A program made the translations under genes and the position numbers. A stretch of DNA of 36,510 bases from Thermovorax subterraneus (lineage in GTDB: Bacteria; Bacillota; Thermosediminibacteria; Thermosediminibacterales; Thermosediminibacteraceae): NCBI GenBank assembly GCA_021608145.1, contig JAKIHM010000024.1, positions 1 through 36,510 on the forward strand. The letters are read 5' to 3'. A model generated the notes under the pieces. It was not told the DNA's origin. It did not search any database and worked only from the letters and a program-made list of their open reading frames with translations. Below, one piece after another: positions 1 to 8,400 of this stretch. The number at the start of each line of letters is the position of its first letter. Position 1 is the first letter of the stretch.

Positions 1-143
1 AAAATATGGAAATAAAAAACATGCTGCTTTTTAGCTTCAAAAAATTCTTTTTGGTACTTCAATAGAGGGAAAATATTGCAATAAATAGGTGACCAAAATT
101 AAAAAAATGGCACAAAGCAAAAAGCTCAATTAAGAAAATTCGC

Positions 144-172
144 TTGACTATAAACTTCCTCTCTGTTATACT
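144..172 (+). promoter_or_regulatory. Sigma-A promoter of the por operon
   Basis: TTGACT at 144-149 and TATACT at 167-172 are separated by exactly 17 bases. Transcription would start near 179, giving a leader of about 140 bases before porC. This is the only strong promoter-like pair I see in the first 320 bases. Confidence 0.75.
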
Positions 173-229
173 TTAATAGAGTTTGCTGTATCATATTATG
201 ATGAGCAGCAATATCAAGGCTTAAAGATT

Positions 230-295
230 CTGTTATAACCTAAATCCACACATGTACTATTACAGCACTTATATACAATTATTGTTTTATAACAG
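230..295. repeat. Spaced inverted repeat in the porC leader
   Basis: CTGTTATAA at 230-238 is perfectly complementary to TTATAACAG at 287-295, with 48 bases between the arms. The same CTGTTATA word also overlaps the promoter -10 at 163-170. It may be a regulator binding site used in several copies or a long RNA stem; neither is proven. The rest of 1-321 is AT-rich and shows no gene I can support. Confidence 0.45.
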
Positions 296-321
296 TAAAA
301 ATTCCGAGGGGAGGAAATTTC

Positions 322-900
322 ATGGCGAAGGTGCTGGAGATCCGCTGGCATGCCAGGGGCGGCCAGGGGGCAAAGACGGCGGCTCTGATGCTGGCCGAGT
401 CTGTAGCCGAGATGGGGAAGTACGTTCAAGGCTTTCCCGAGTATGGGCCGGAGAGGATGGGTGCTCCAATCCAGGCTTTTAACAGGATAAGCGATGAGCC
501 GATCTACATCCACTCCAATGTGGTGAACCCCGATATCGTGATGGTGCTTGACCCGACGCTGATAGGTAAGGCCAACATAACCGACGGTGTGCCCGAAGAC
601 GGAATTTACATCATAAACACCACGAAGACGCCATCGGAAGTGCGGGAGATGTTAGGTATCAAGGGAGGCCGGATATATACCGTAGATGCCAACCAAATAT
701 CGCTTGAGACGATAGGAAGGCCGATTCCCAATACTCCGATGATGGGGGCTTTTATCAGGGCAACGGGGATAATACCCTTCGATGAATTTATGGCCCGCAT
801 GAGGGAGCAGCTGGCAAAGAAGTTTAAGTCAAAGCCCGAAGTGATCGAGGGCAACTTAAAGGCTATCGAGAGGGCTTACCAGGAGGTGAAGGGCGAATGA
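322..900 (+). CDS. porC: 2-oxoacid:ferredoxin oxidoreductase gamma subunit (pyruvate synthase type)
   Basis: Gamma subunit (192 aa) of a four-subunit CoA-acylating 2-oxoacid:ferredoxin oxidoreductase, a cytoplasmic enzyme that converts pyruvate (or a related 2-oxoacid) plus CoA to acyl-CoA, CO2 and reduced ferredoxin. The N-terminus carries the family GGQG motif at residues 13-16, in the setting RWHARGGQGAKT. Length is normal for the family. The ATG at 322 follows a GAGGGGAGG ribosome site by about eight bases. It is first in a gamma-delta-alpha-beta operon and overlaps porD by four bases, which implies translational coupling. Gene order favours pyruvate, but a 2-ketoisovalerate substrate cannot be excluded from sequence alone. 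Confidence 0.9.
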   Translation: MAKVLEIRWHARGGQGAKTAALMLAESVAEMGKYVQGFPEYGPERMGAPIQAFNRISDEPIYIHSNVVNPDIVMVLDPTLIGKANITDGVPEDGIYIINTTKTPSEVREMLGIKGGRIYTVDANQISLETIGRPIPNTPMMGAFIRATGIIPFDEFMARMREQLAKKFKSKPEVIEGNLKAIERAYQEVKGE

Positions 901-1274
901 CTCAATACGGTCCATTGAACAGGAATCTAGGTTCTGGCACGAGGACAAAAGCGGTGCGCTCCGATATGAAATGGCACGAGCTCACCAGGGCGGGCAACAT
1001 ATATGAACCGGGTAATGCCAATAGTTACGAGACCGGCGACTGGAGGTCGATAAGGCCCGTATGGAATAAGGAGCGCTGCATAAACTGCCTCTTCTGCTGG
1101 AGATACTGCCCCGATGCTTCTGTCATTGCAAAGGACGGCAAGTTCGAGGCCTTCGACTACAAGCACTGCAAGGGTTGCGGTATATGTGCAAAAGTTTGCC
1201 CGGTCAATGCGATAGATATGGTCTCCGAGGATGAGATAGAAAAGGTGAAGGAGGCGAACAAGGATGAAAACTAA
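897..1274 (+). CDS. porD: 2-oxoacid:ferredoxin oxidoreductase delta subunit, 2[4Fe-4S] ferredoxin-like
   Basis: Electron-transfer subunit (125 aa). Two classical CxxCxxCxxxCP cluster motifs are visible: Cys61, 64, 67 and 71, then Cys91, 94, 97 and 101. They bind the two [4Fe-4S] clusters that pass electrons from the TPP site toward free ferredoxin. The first ~55 residues form the usual delta-subunit extension (GDWRSIRPVWN) absent from simple ferredoxins. ATG 897 overlaps the porC stop as ATGA, and the 3' end overlaps porA by 11 bases, so all the subunits appear co-translated. Confidence 0.92.
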   Translation: MTQYGPLNRNLGSGTRTKAVRSDMKWHELTRAGNIYEPGNANSYETGDWRSIRPVWNKERCINCLFCWRYCPDASVIAKDGKFEAFDYKHCKGCGICAKVCPVNAIDMVSEDEIEKVKEANKDEN

Positions 1275-2445
1275 GGTGGCTCTTACTGGAAACGAAGCGG
1301 TAGCACAGGCGATGAAACAAATAAACCCCGACGTAGTGGCTGCGTATCCGATCACACCTCAGACTGAAATCGTGCAGATCTTTTCATCCTTTGTAGCCAA
1401 CGGCGAAGTTGACACCGAGTTCGTGGCTGTCGAAAGCGAACACAGCGCAATGAGTGCCGCTATAGGTGCGGCAGCCGGTGGAGCAAGGGCTATGACCGCC
1501 ACTTCCAGCCAAGGCCTTGCGCTTATGTTCGAAGTGGTTTATATAGCTGCTTCCATGAGACTTCCCATCGTGTTCCCGGTGGTAAACCGCGCGTTGAGCG
1601 GCCCGATCAACATCCACTGCGACCACAGCGACGCTATGGGACTCAGGGATTCGGGCGTGATTCAGATCTTTTCCGAGAATGCCCAGGAAGCCTATGACAA
1701 CATGATTCAGGCCGTGCGCATAGCGGAGCACCCGGATGTGCGCCTGCCTGTAATGGTCAATATGGACGGTTTCATCACCAGCCACGCCATGGACGTGCTG
1801 GAGGTATTAGACGACGAGACCGTGAAAAATTTCGTGGGAACTTATGTCCCGGACGATTACCTGCTGGATGCCCAAAATCCCATTTCCATGGGCAACTTCG
1901 ACATGTACGACTTTTATTTCGAACACAAGCGCCAGCAAGTGGAAGCCATGAAAGCGGCAAAGGAAATAATAAAAGAGGTAGGCAGGGAATTTGCGAAGAT
2001 TTCCGGCAGGGAATACGGCCTCATCGAGGCTTATAAATTGGACGATGCCGATGTGGCGGTAGTTGTGCTCAATTCCGCGGCGGGGACTGCAAAGGGAGTG
2101 GCAGACGAGCTCAGGACAAAGGGCATTAAAGCAGGAGTTTTAAAGCCCAGGGTGTACAGGCCATTCCCGCAGGAAGAGATCCGCGAAGCTTTAAAAGCAG
2201 TCAAGGCCGTAGCCGTTATGGACAGGGCCGAAACCTTTTCAACCTGTGGAGGTCCCATGTTTGCCGATATCCGCAATACTCTATATGATCTGAAGAACGA
2301 TATAAAGGTGGTAAACTATATATACGGACTGGGCGGCAGGGATCTGAGGCTGGAGCATGTTCAGCAGGTTTTCGAAGACCTCGAGAACATCAGGAAAACT
2401 GGTAGGGTCGACGAAACCGTAAAATACCTGGGTCTTAGAGAATAG
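1264..2445 (+). CDS. porA: 2-oxoacid:ferredoxin oxidoreductase alpha subunit
   Basis: Alpha subunit (393 aa), containing the pyrimidine-binding domain of the TPP-dependent active site. The N-terminus shows GNEAVAQAM followed by the family signature AAYPITPQTEI near residue 30, and EHSAMSAAIGA with its conserved Glu near residue 58. Both are hallmarks of archaeal-type PorA. The C-terminal half has the expected Rossmann-like domain (VAVMDRAETFSTCGGPMF). Length is typical. The ATG at 1264 lies inside the end of porD after a GGAGG-like sequence. The stop at 2445 overlaps the ribosome site of porB. Confidence 0.93.
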   Translation: MKTKVALTGNEAVAQAMKQINPDVVAAYPITPQTEIVQIFSSFVANGEVDTEFVAVESEHSAMSAAIGAAAGGARAMTATSSQGLALMFEVVYIAASMRLPIVFPVVNRALSGPINIHCDHSDAMGLRDSGVIQIFSENAQEAYDNMIQAVRIAEHPDVRLPVMVNMDGFITSHAMDVLEVLDDETVKNFVGTYVPDDYLLDAQNPISMGNFDMYDFYFEHKRQQVEAMKAAKEIIKEVGREFAKISGREYGLIEAYKLDDADVAVVVLNSAAGTAKGVADELRTKGIKAGVLKPRVYRPFPQEEIREALKAVKAVAVMDRAETFSTCGGPMFADIRNTLYDLKNDIKVVNYIYGLGGRDLRLEHVQQVFEDLENIRKTGRVDETVKYLGLRE

Positions 2446-2456
2446 GAGGTGTCGTG

Positions 2457-3401
2457 ATGGCTACTTTGAAGGAACTTTCCAAGGTGGAAGAAAGATTCGT
2501 TGGAGGCCACAGGCTATGCGCCGGTTGCGGCCACGGCATAACGGTCAGGATGATATTAAATGCGGCGGAAGGCTCCAACGTGGTAGTGGGATGCGCGACG
2601 GGCTGCCTGGAGGTAGCCAGCACCATTTATCCCTATACCGCTTGGAGATGCTCCTTTATCCACAATGCCTTTGAGAATGCAGGTGCGACAATAAGCGGAG
2701 TGGAAGCCGCTTACAGGGCTTTGAAGAAAAAGGGCAAGGTGAAGGAAGATTTTAAATTCATAGCGTTCGGCGGCGATGGCGGAACTTACGATATAGGGCT
2801 TCAATCCCTCTCCGGTGCTATGGAAAGGGGTCACAACATAGTTTACGTTTGCTTGGACAACGAAGCTTACATGAATACCGGAATCCAGCGCTCCAGCGCA
2901 ACACCGACCGGAGCTGATACTACCACAAGTCCGGCTGGCAAAGTAATACCCGGTAAACAGCAGCCGAGGAAGGACCTTACAGCCATAATGGCGGCTCACA
3001 ATATACCTTATGTTGCCCAGACTGCGATAAACAACTGGCAGGATGTCCACAAGAAGGCCAAAAAAGCTTTGGAAGTAGAAGGCCCGGCTTTCATCAACGT
3101 GCTTTCGCCGTGCCCGCGCGGTTGGCGCTACAATACTCCTGACATAGTGGAAATAACTAAACTTGCGGTAGAAACCAGGTTCTGGCCGCTTTTCGAAGTT
3201 GAAAACGGCAAGTGGAAGCTGAATTACAAGCCCAAAAAATACGTGCCGATAGAGGAGTTCCTAAAACCCCAGGGCAGGTTCAGGCACCTTTTCAAGCCCG
3301 GAAACGAACACCTAATCAAGGCCATTCAGGAAGAAATAGACAGCAGATGGCTTGCGCTCCTCGAGCGCTGCGGCGAGACTCCGGAACTTCCTCCGAGGTA
3401 A
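2457..3401 (+). CDS. porB: 2-oxoacid:ferredoxin oxidoreductase beta subunit, TPP-binding
   Basis: TPP-binding catalytic subunit (314 aa). CAGCGHG at residues 21-27 supplies part of the proximal [4Fe-4S] ligand set; GDGG at 106-109 with the following DNEAYMNTG forms the TPP pyrophosphate/Mg site. INVLSPCPRGW near the middle supplies another cluster Cys. I chose ATG 2457 over the in-frame GTG at 2454 because AGGAGGT (2444-2450) then sits six bases upstream. It is the last gene of the operon and is followed directly by a strong terminator. Confidence 0.92.
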   Translation: MATLKELSKVEERFVGGHRLCAGCGHGITVRMILNAAEGSNVVVGCATGCLEVASTIYPYTAWRCSFIHNAFENAGATISGVEAAYRALKKKGKVKEDFKFIAFGGDGGTYDIGLQSLSGAMERGHNIVYVCLDNEAYMNTGIQRSSATPTGADTTTSPAGKVIPGKQQPRKDLTAIMAAHNIPYVAQTAINNWQDVHKKAKKALEVEGPAFINVLSPCPRGWRYNTPDIVEITKLAVETRFWPLFEVENGKWKLNYKPKKYVPIEEFLKPQGRFRHLFKPGNEHLIKAIQEEIDSRWLALLERCGETPELPPR

Positions 3402-3437
3402 AAAAACCCTCGCGGGTTAAACCGCGAGGGTTTTTAT
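3402..3437 (+). terminator. Intrinsic terminator of the porCDAB operon
   Basis: CCCTCGCGG (3407-3415) pairs perfectly with CCGCGAGGG (3422-3430) around a six-base loop. A run of A before and a run of T after (3431-3435) extend the stem and supply the U-tract. Confidence 0.93.
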
Positions 3438-3533
3438 TTGAGCCAAGATAAACACATTATGAGGCTTTTTTTCATTAATATATTTTAGGAAGCTATTGCG
3501 GTTTTGGTAGGAATTTTAAGGGGGGTGAGGAGG

Positions 3534-4433
3534 ATGGAAGAAACTAAGAAGTACCGTTTCGGCTTAGTTCTGAGTGGAGGGGGATTCAAGGGAGCGGTGC
3601 ACCTTGGGGTATTAAAGGCACTCCAAGAAAGCGGGATCTATCCTGAAATTGTTGCCGGGACCAGCGCGGGCAGTATAGCGGCGGCATTTTACGCCTGCGG
3701 AGTGAATATAGATTGGTTTGCAAAGGAAGTAAAATGCTTAAAACCCTGGAAAGCCTTGGACCCGGCCTTTCCGCTGGCTACTATACTTGCCTTTTTATAC
3801 CGTTTTTGGCTGCGCAAGCCGTCCGCTTTAGCGAAATGGCCCGATGGACTGTTTAAAGGAGACAAAATCGAGGAGTGGCTGGATGACCTTTTTACTGGGA
3901 AAACTTTTGATGAGCTTAAGATTCCGCTTTCGGTGGTCAGCGTGGACGTAGAAAGCTCAGAGACGGTGGTGTTTTGCCCGCAAAAAAATATCCCTCGAGA
4001 GGGATTGAGAAACACCGTTTTTATAAGCCAAGTTCCGGTCTCAAGTGCCGTCAGAGCCAGCATATCTCTTCCCGGTATTTTTGTGCCCAAAAGAATAAAA
4101 GGCAGGAAGCTTATAGATGGTGGCGTTAAAAATAACGTGCCGGTTGATGTGGCCTTCTGCCAGGGGGCGGAAAAAGTAGTGGCGGTTGACCTGGGGAAGG
4201 CCGAAGGAAGGAGAAAGATAGGGTCCATATTTGATGTGCTCATAGCTTGTATTGACATTATGGGCGCCGAAATCGATTATTGCATTCACAAAAATTACCC
4301 TGCCCTTTACCTTTATCCACAAGTGCAGGGTATAGGTTACGATGACTTTTACATGATTCCCGAGCTCATAAAATTGGGGGAAGAATTCGCAAAACGAAAA
4401 TTGGAAGAGATAGAAGAGTATCTTAACAGTTAA
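3534..4433 (+). CDS. Patatin-like phospholipase family protein (RssA/YchK type)
   Basis: Predicted serine acyl hydrolase with the patatin fold (299 aa). It has the oxyanion loop GGGFKG at residues 15-20, the nucleophile elbow GTSAG at 42-46 (Ser44) and the catalytic Asp in DGG at 195-197. No signal peptide is visible, so a cytoplasmic or inner-face role is likely; the natural substrate of bacterial RssA-like members is mostly unknown. ATG 3534 is chosen because AAGGGGGGTG lies just upstream; the longer reading from TTG 3504 has no ribosome site. It stands alone between the por terminator and a convergent mini-gene. Confidence 0.87.
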   Translation: MEETKKYRFGLVLSGGGFKGAVHLGVLKALQESGIYPEIVAGTSAGSIAAAFYACGVNIDWFAKEVKCLKPWKALDPAFPLATILAFLYRFWLRKPSALAKWPDGLFKGDKIEEWLDDLFTGKTFDELKIPLSVVSVDVESSETVVFCPQKNIPREGLRNTVFISQVPVSSAVRASISLPGIFVPKRIKGRKLIDGGVKNNVPVDVAFCQGAEKVVAVDLGKAEGRRKIGSIFDVLIACIDIMGAEIDYCIHKNYPALYLYPQVQGIGYDDFYMIPELIKLGEEFAKRKLEEIEEYLNS

Positions 4434-4437
4434 AAAA

Positions 4438-4551
4438 TTAATGTTCCATGTATGCCGAATCAAAGAGCAAATCTTCCAGGAATTCCTCCATTATCTTTTC
4501 CGCATCTTCTATGTTGTCGGCGAACATCATCATTTTTTTGCAGGGTTTCAT
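4438..4551 (-). CDS. Hypothetical 37-residue acidic/Met-rich mini-protein
   Basis: I do not recognise this protein. The minus-strand reading frame begins ATG (4551-4549) eight bases after GGGGGGTG and stops at TAA (4440-4438). The peptide starts MKPCKKMMMF and contains a predicted amphipathic acidic helix (EDAEKIMEEFLEDLL). What makes it credible is the upstream signal: an ideal sigma-A promoter at 4601-4629 and a good ribosome site. It converges on the patatin-like gene, leaving four bases between the stops, and diverges from the RCKP/fur genes. Confidence 0.55.
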   Translation of the reverse strand: MKPCKKMMMFADNIEDAEKIMEEFLEDLLFDSAYMEH

Positions 4552-4575
4552 TAGATACACCCCCCAAATGGATAA

Positions 4576-4585
4576 TTGTATACAA
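4576..4585. promoter_or_regulatory. Perfect palindrome TTGTATACAA, possible operator
   Basis: This 10-base perfect palindrome lies about 15 bases downstream of the minus-strand -10, in the early transcribed region of the mini-gene. A looser TTGTA-N8-TACAA pair overlaps the -10. It could be a repressor site, but the regulator is unknown. Confidence 0.35.
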
Positions 4586-4600
4586 GTATCATTGTAATCT

Positions 4601-4629
4601 ATTATACAACGATAATTTCGTTACGTCAA
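4601..4629 (-). promoter_or_regulatory. Sigma-A promoter of the 37-residue mini-gene
   Basis: Reading the minus strand, TTGACG (4629-4624) and TATAAT (4606-4601) are separated by exactly 17 bases. This near-consensus promoter points at the mini-gene and diverges from the RCKP/fur promoter. Confidence 0.75.
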
Positions 4630-4665
4630 CTGGAAAAATAAAAATGGCGATGGACTATTCGATTA

Positions 4666-4694
4666 TTGACTTTCTTTAAGAGTTGTTATATAGT
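4666..4694 (+). promoter_or_regulatory. Sigma-A promoter of the RCKP protein / fur operon
   Basis: TTGACT at 4666-4671 and TATAGT at 4689-4694 are spaced by 17 bases. The start of the first gene lies about 50 bases downstream after GAGGAGGTG. Confidence 0.7.
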
Positions 4695-4747
4695 TTTACT
4701 GTAGCAGAAATAATAATAGTTACTAGTTTATTGAGGAGGTGTGAAAT

Positions 4748-4873
4748 ATGGCCGTTTGGAAATGCAGCGTTTGCGGGTACGAAAAAGAAGGCCGCTGCAA
4801 ACCGAAAAAATGCCCGCAGTGCGAAGCAAAGGATACTTTTGTAAAGGTTGAAAATCCTAAGGAGGAAAAATGA
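4748..4873 (+). CDS. RCKP-type rubredoxin-like zinc/iron ribbon protein
   Basis: Tiny metal-ribbon protein (41 aa) beginning MAVWKCSVCGYEKEG and continuing RCKPKKCPQCEAKD. Two CxxC knuckles (Cys6/Cys9 and Cys22/Cys25) would hold one Fe or Zn as in rubredoxin; the RCKP tetrad defines this small family. Such proteins may act as electron carriers in oxidative-stress defence in anaerobes (family knowledge, function inferred). GAGGAGGTG lies nine bases upstream. It shares an operon with the Fur-family gene six bases downstream, which suggests a peroxide- or metal-response unit. Confidence 0.82.
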   Translation: MAVWKCSVCGYEKEGRCKPKKCPQCEAKDTFVKVENPKEEK

Positions 4874-4879
4874 AATAAA

Positions 4880-5293
4880 ATGCAAGAAAAAGAGCAAAAA
4901 AGGCCATTGAGAAATAGTAAGCAAAGGGCGATTATCCTGGAAGTTCTTAAAAGCACGAAGACCCATCCCACAGCCGATTGGATATACGAGAAGGTCAGAA
5001 AAAAAATACCAAACATCAGCCTTGGGACTGTATACAGGAACCTGTCGGTGCTCAAAGAAATGGGGAAGATAATGGAATTAAATTGCGGTGAAAAGTGCAG
5101 CAGGTATGACGGAAATCCTGAAAATCATTATCATTTTGTATGCTTGAAATGCGGTCGGGTTTTCGATGTGGAAGGTATTGATGTGAACCGAAAAATAGAC
5201 GAGGAAGTGTCCGAGAAAAACGGTTGGGAGGTTTTCTACCATAGGATGGAGTTTTATGGCCTTTGCGGTGAATGCAGCAAAAAGAACGATTAG
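4880..5293 (+). CDS. Fur/PerR-family metal-dependent transcriptional regulator
   Basis: Fur-superfamily repressor (137 aa). An N-terminal winged helix (residues ~10-75, including the family motif LGTVYRNLSVL) is followed by the metal-binding dimerisation domain with NHYHF and two CxxC knuckles (CLKC and CGEC) for structural zinc. Length is normal. The co-transcribed rubredoxin-like gene and the general shape suggest a PerR-like peroxide sensor, but Fur or Zur cannot be separated by eye. AAGGAGG at 4859-4865 is rather far (14 bases) from ATG 4880, so translation may be coupled to the preceding gene. Confidence 0.88.
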   Translation: MQEKEQKRPLRNSKQRAIILEVLKSTKTHPTADWIYEKVRKKIPNISLGTVYRNLSVLKEMGKIMELNCGEKCSRYDGNPENHYHFVCLKCGRVFDVEGIDVNRKIDEEVSEKNGWEVFYHRMEFYGLCGECSKKND

Positions 5294-5302
5294 AAGTTTT
5301 CG

Positions 5303-5326
5303 AGCGGTCAAAAGCCGCCTTTTTTA
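5303..5326 (+). terminator. Weak intrinsic terminator after the Fur-family gene
   Basis: GCGG (5304-5307) pairs with CCGC (5315-5318), followed by CTTTTTTATT. The stem is short, but the U-tract and position fit a terminator. Confidence 0.5.
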
Positions 5327-5420
5327 TTGCCCAGCAGATAAAAGTCAGCAATTGATAGATTGGACTCGTAACGAATTAAAATGGAAGGGTAATTTATCAA
5401 AAACCTGTCTCAATTTGTTT

Positions 5421-5450
5421 TTGAAAAAAAGTCACCATTATGCCTATAAT
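5421..5450 (+). promoter_or_regulatory. Sigma-A promoter of nrdJ
   Basis: TTGAAA at 5421-5426 and TATAAT at 5445-5450 are 18 bases apart. The resulting transcript would begin near 5457 and supports the GTG start at 5488 rather than any start further upstream. I see no clear NrdR box or cobalamin riboswitch in 5294-5487. Confidence 0.7.
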
Positions 5451-5487
5451 GGACTTGTACATGGTTTTCATAAAGCGAGGTGAAAAG

Positions 5488-8400
5488 GTGAAGCGAAAGA
5501 AAATAAATCTTTCCGAAAACGCCAAAGTGGTGCTTAAAAAACGGTATCTTGCAAAGAACGAAGAAGGGAATATAGTGGAAACTCCCGAGGACATGATAGA
5601 AAGGGTAGCTAGGGCGGTAGCGGAAGCCGAGAAAAACTACGGGGGCGACCCTGAATACTGGGCCGAAAAATTTTACGATTTAATGGCTGAGCTAAAATTT
5701 CTTCCCAATTCTCCGACCCTCATGAATGCGGGAAGGGAGCTGGGACAGCTTTCGGCGTGCTTTGTGCTGCCTGTGGAAGATTCCATGGAGGGCATCTTCG
5801 ATGCCATTAAAAATGCGGCTCTCATCCATAAAAGCGGTGGGGGAACAGGGATGTCTTTTTCCAGGCTTAGGCCCAAAGGTGCGCTGGTGCGTTCGACGGG
5901 CGGGGAAGCATCGGGGCCGGTATCCTTCATGAAGGTGTTCAATGCAGCTACAGAAGCGGTAAAACAAGGAGGCCGGCGCAGAGGAGCTAACATGGGGATC
6001 CTCAGGGTGGACCACCCCGATATTCTGGAGTTCATCCGCTGTAAGGAGGACGACAAGGAACTTACCAATTTTAACATAAGTGTTGCCGTTACCGATAAGT
6101 TCATGGAGGCCTTAAAAAACGACGACACTTACGAGCTGGTGGACCCCAACACCGGAAAGGTCACAGGCAAGCTGAAGGCAAGGGAAGTCTTCGACCTCAT
6201 AGTAGAGATGGCTTGGAAAAACGGCGAGCCCGGCGTGATTTTCATAGACCGGATAAACGCCGCAAATCCCACTCCTCACGTGGGCCAGATAGAAAGCACA
6301 AACCCCTGCGTGACCGGTGATACGCTGGTGGCTACCGAATGCGGCCTTGTTCCGGCTTCCGAACTCAAAGTAGGTGACAGAATAGTAACTCCTCAAGGGC
6401 TCAAGCCCATTATGGCAGTATATAATAACGGAATCCAGGACATTTTCGAGGTTGTTACTAAAGGAGGATATTGCTTAAAGGCGACTAAAGACCACAAACT
6501 CCAGACTTCAGATAGGAAATGGGTGCCTATAGGAGAGCTGAAGCCAGGAGATAGGGTTAGGTTACAGAGCGGCTTTGCTTTCCCCGAGAACAGGTTATTA
6601 CCGAGGGCATTCGAAGTAATTAATCTCAGACAGCGGACCGGTTGGCTGTTGCCTCTTGAGTTTAATGAGGAGTACGGGTTCCTCCTTGGTATGTTAGTGG
6701 GCAGCGGATACTACAGCAGTACGAGTGCCCTGTATTTCGGTCAGAACGAGGCGGAACTTTTACAGCGAACCAGGGATATTCTTGATTCGTGGCATATTCA
6801 ATACCGACTAAGAACGCGGGGTAAAACTACGATTCTGGAACTACCGAAGAGCATCAGGCGGGTTTGGAAAGCTTTTGGGGCTATACCCGGCCGTTCCCGA
6901 TATCGTAGGGTTCCGAAAGCCATTTTTCAGGCTCAAAAATCCGTTGTAGCCGCTTTTCTGTCTGCCTTCTTTTCTTGTTCTGGTTCAATAGATGCTGACG
7001 GGGGTATAAGGGCCTCTTCAGCGTCTAAGGAACTACTGAGGGAAATCCAGCTTTTACTTCAGGGTTTCGGGATAATGGCCAAGATAAGGCAGCAGGTCCG
7101 AGATAGGGCGGTGGGGTTCGGTACTTATTGCGACAGCTCCGGTAACGAGCGTGCCTATACATTTGGAGAATACTATGAAATTCGCATATCACCTTCTCTC
7201 AGCAGCCGCTTTATAAGTGAGATAGGATTTTGTTCTACTGAAAAAACATTGAAGTTTTTTGAAAGGCGCTCCAATAAACTTTGTAAAATAGATGATAACG
7301 AACTCCCAACAATATTTGAGGATGAAATAGAGTCAATAAAATTCATAGGACGGGAAGAGGTTTTTGATGTTACGGAACCCGAGACGTTAACGTGGATCAC
7401 TAACGGCTTCATCTCGTTGGATTGTGGCGAGCAACCTCTCCTGCCGTACGAATCGTGTTTCGCGGCAGATACTCGAATTATGACGGATAAAGGTTGGGAG
7501 ACTGTTGAAGAGGCCTATATGAGACAGAGCCGGGGAGAACAGGTTTGGGTCTATACTGACGGGCTCTTTACGAACGAAACAGGAATTATCCTCCGGCCGG
7601 CCACCGTCATTCCTATAGGTGAGAGGGATATCGTAACTGTCGAGCTTTACAACGGACAGCGGCTGCGGGTGACGCCGGACCACAAAGTACTGACCCAACG
7701 CGGATGGGTTCCAGCCGGTTTGCTCAGCGAGAAGGATTATGTATATCTGCCTGATGGGGCGTTTCCCGAGAAAGAAATCGATTTACAGGCAAGAAAATTC
7801 TATAGAATGTTGGGCTGGATGGTTGGCGATGGATGGCATACGGAAAAGTCAAGCGGGCTAATATTCGGACCCGATGATGATAAGGCTGAGGCTGAGCTTT
7901 TGCCGGTATTTCAGGAACTCTGTGCTCGTTTGATTAACCCCATGTCGAACGGAAGAATTCCGGCAGGAAGCCGTGCCGCCAATGGCACGCTGACAGTGGC
8001 ATGTACCAACGCGGGAGTTCGTAAATTCCTTGTAGGGTGTGGGTTAGAATTTGCTTTATCGAAAAATAAGCGGGTTCCCAATTCAGTGATGATGGCTAGT
8101 AAAGAAGTTCAGATTGAGTTCTTAAAAGGGCTATTTGGAGCCGAAGGCTCTGTTAATGCTTGTCGTGCTAAAGTTTCTCTTACAACGGCATCCAGGGAGC
8201 TTGCTAGCGATGTGCAACTGTTGCTACTCGGACTGGGTATCAAGTCCTGCGTAAAGACTTACCGTCATAAAGACGGACGCGAATGGAGCTACGTTATAAT
8301 TACTAACGAAAGTCTGACGCGTTTTGCTGAGCTTATTGGATTCCCTTTAAATCCCGCCAAACAGGAGAGATTACTTAAATGGATAAAAAGTCGGAAGAAA

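Noticed and set aside
5294..5487. Cobalamin riboswitch or NrdR box before nrdJ
   Set aside because: The region is short and lacks the B12-box and any paired NrdR-like palindromes.
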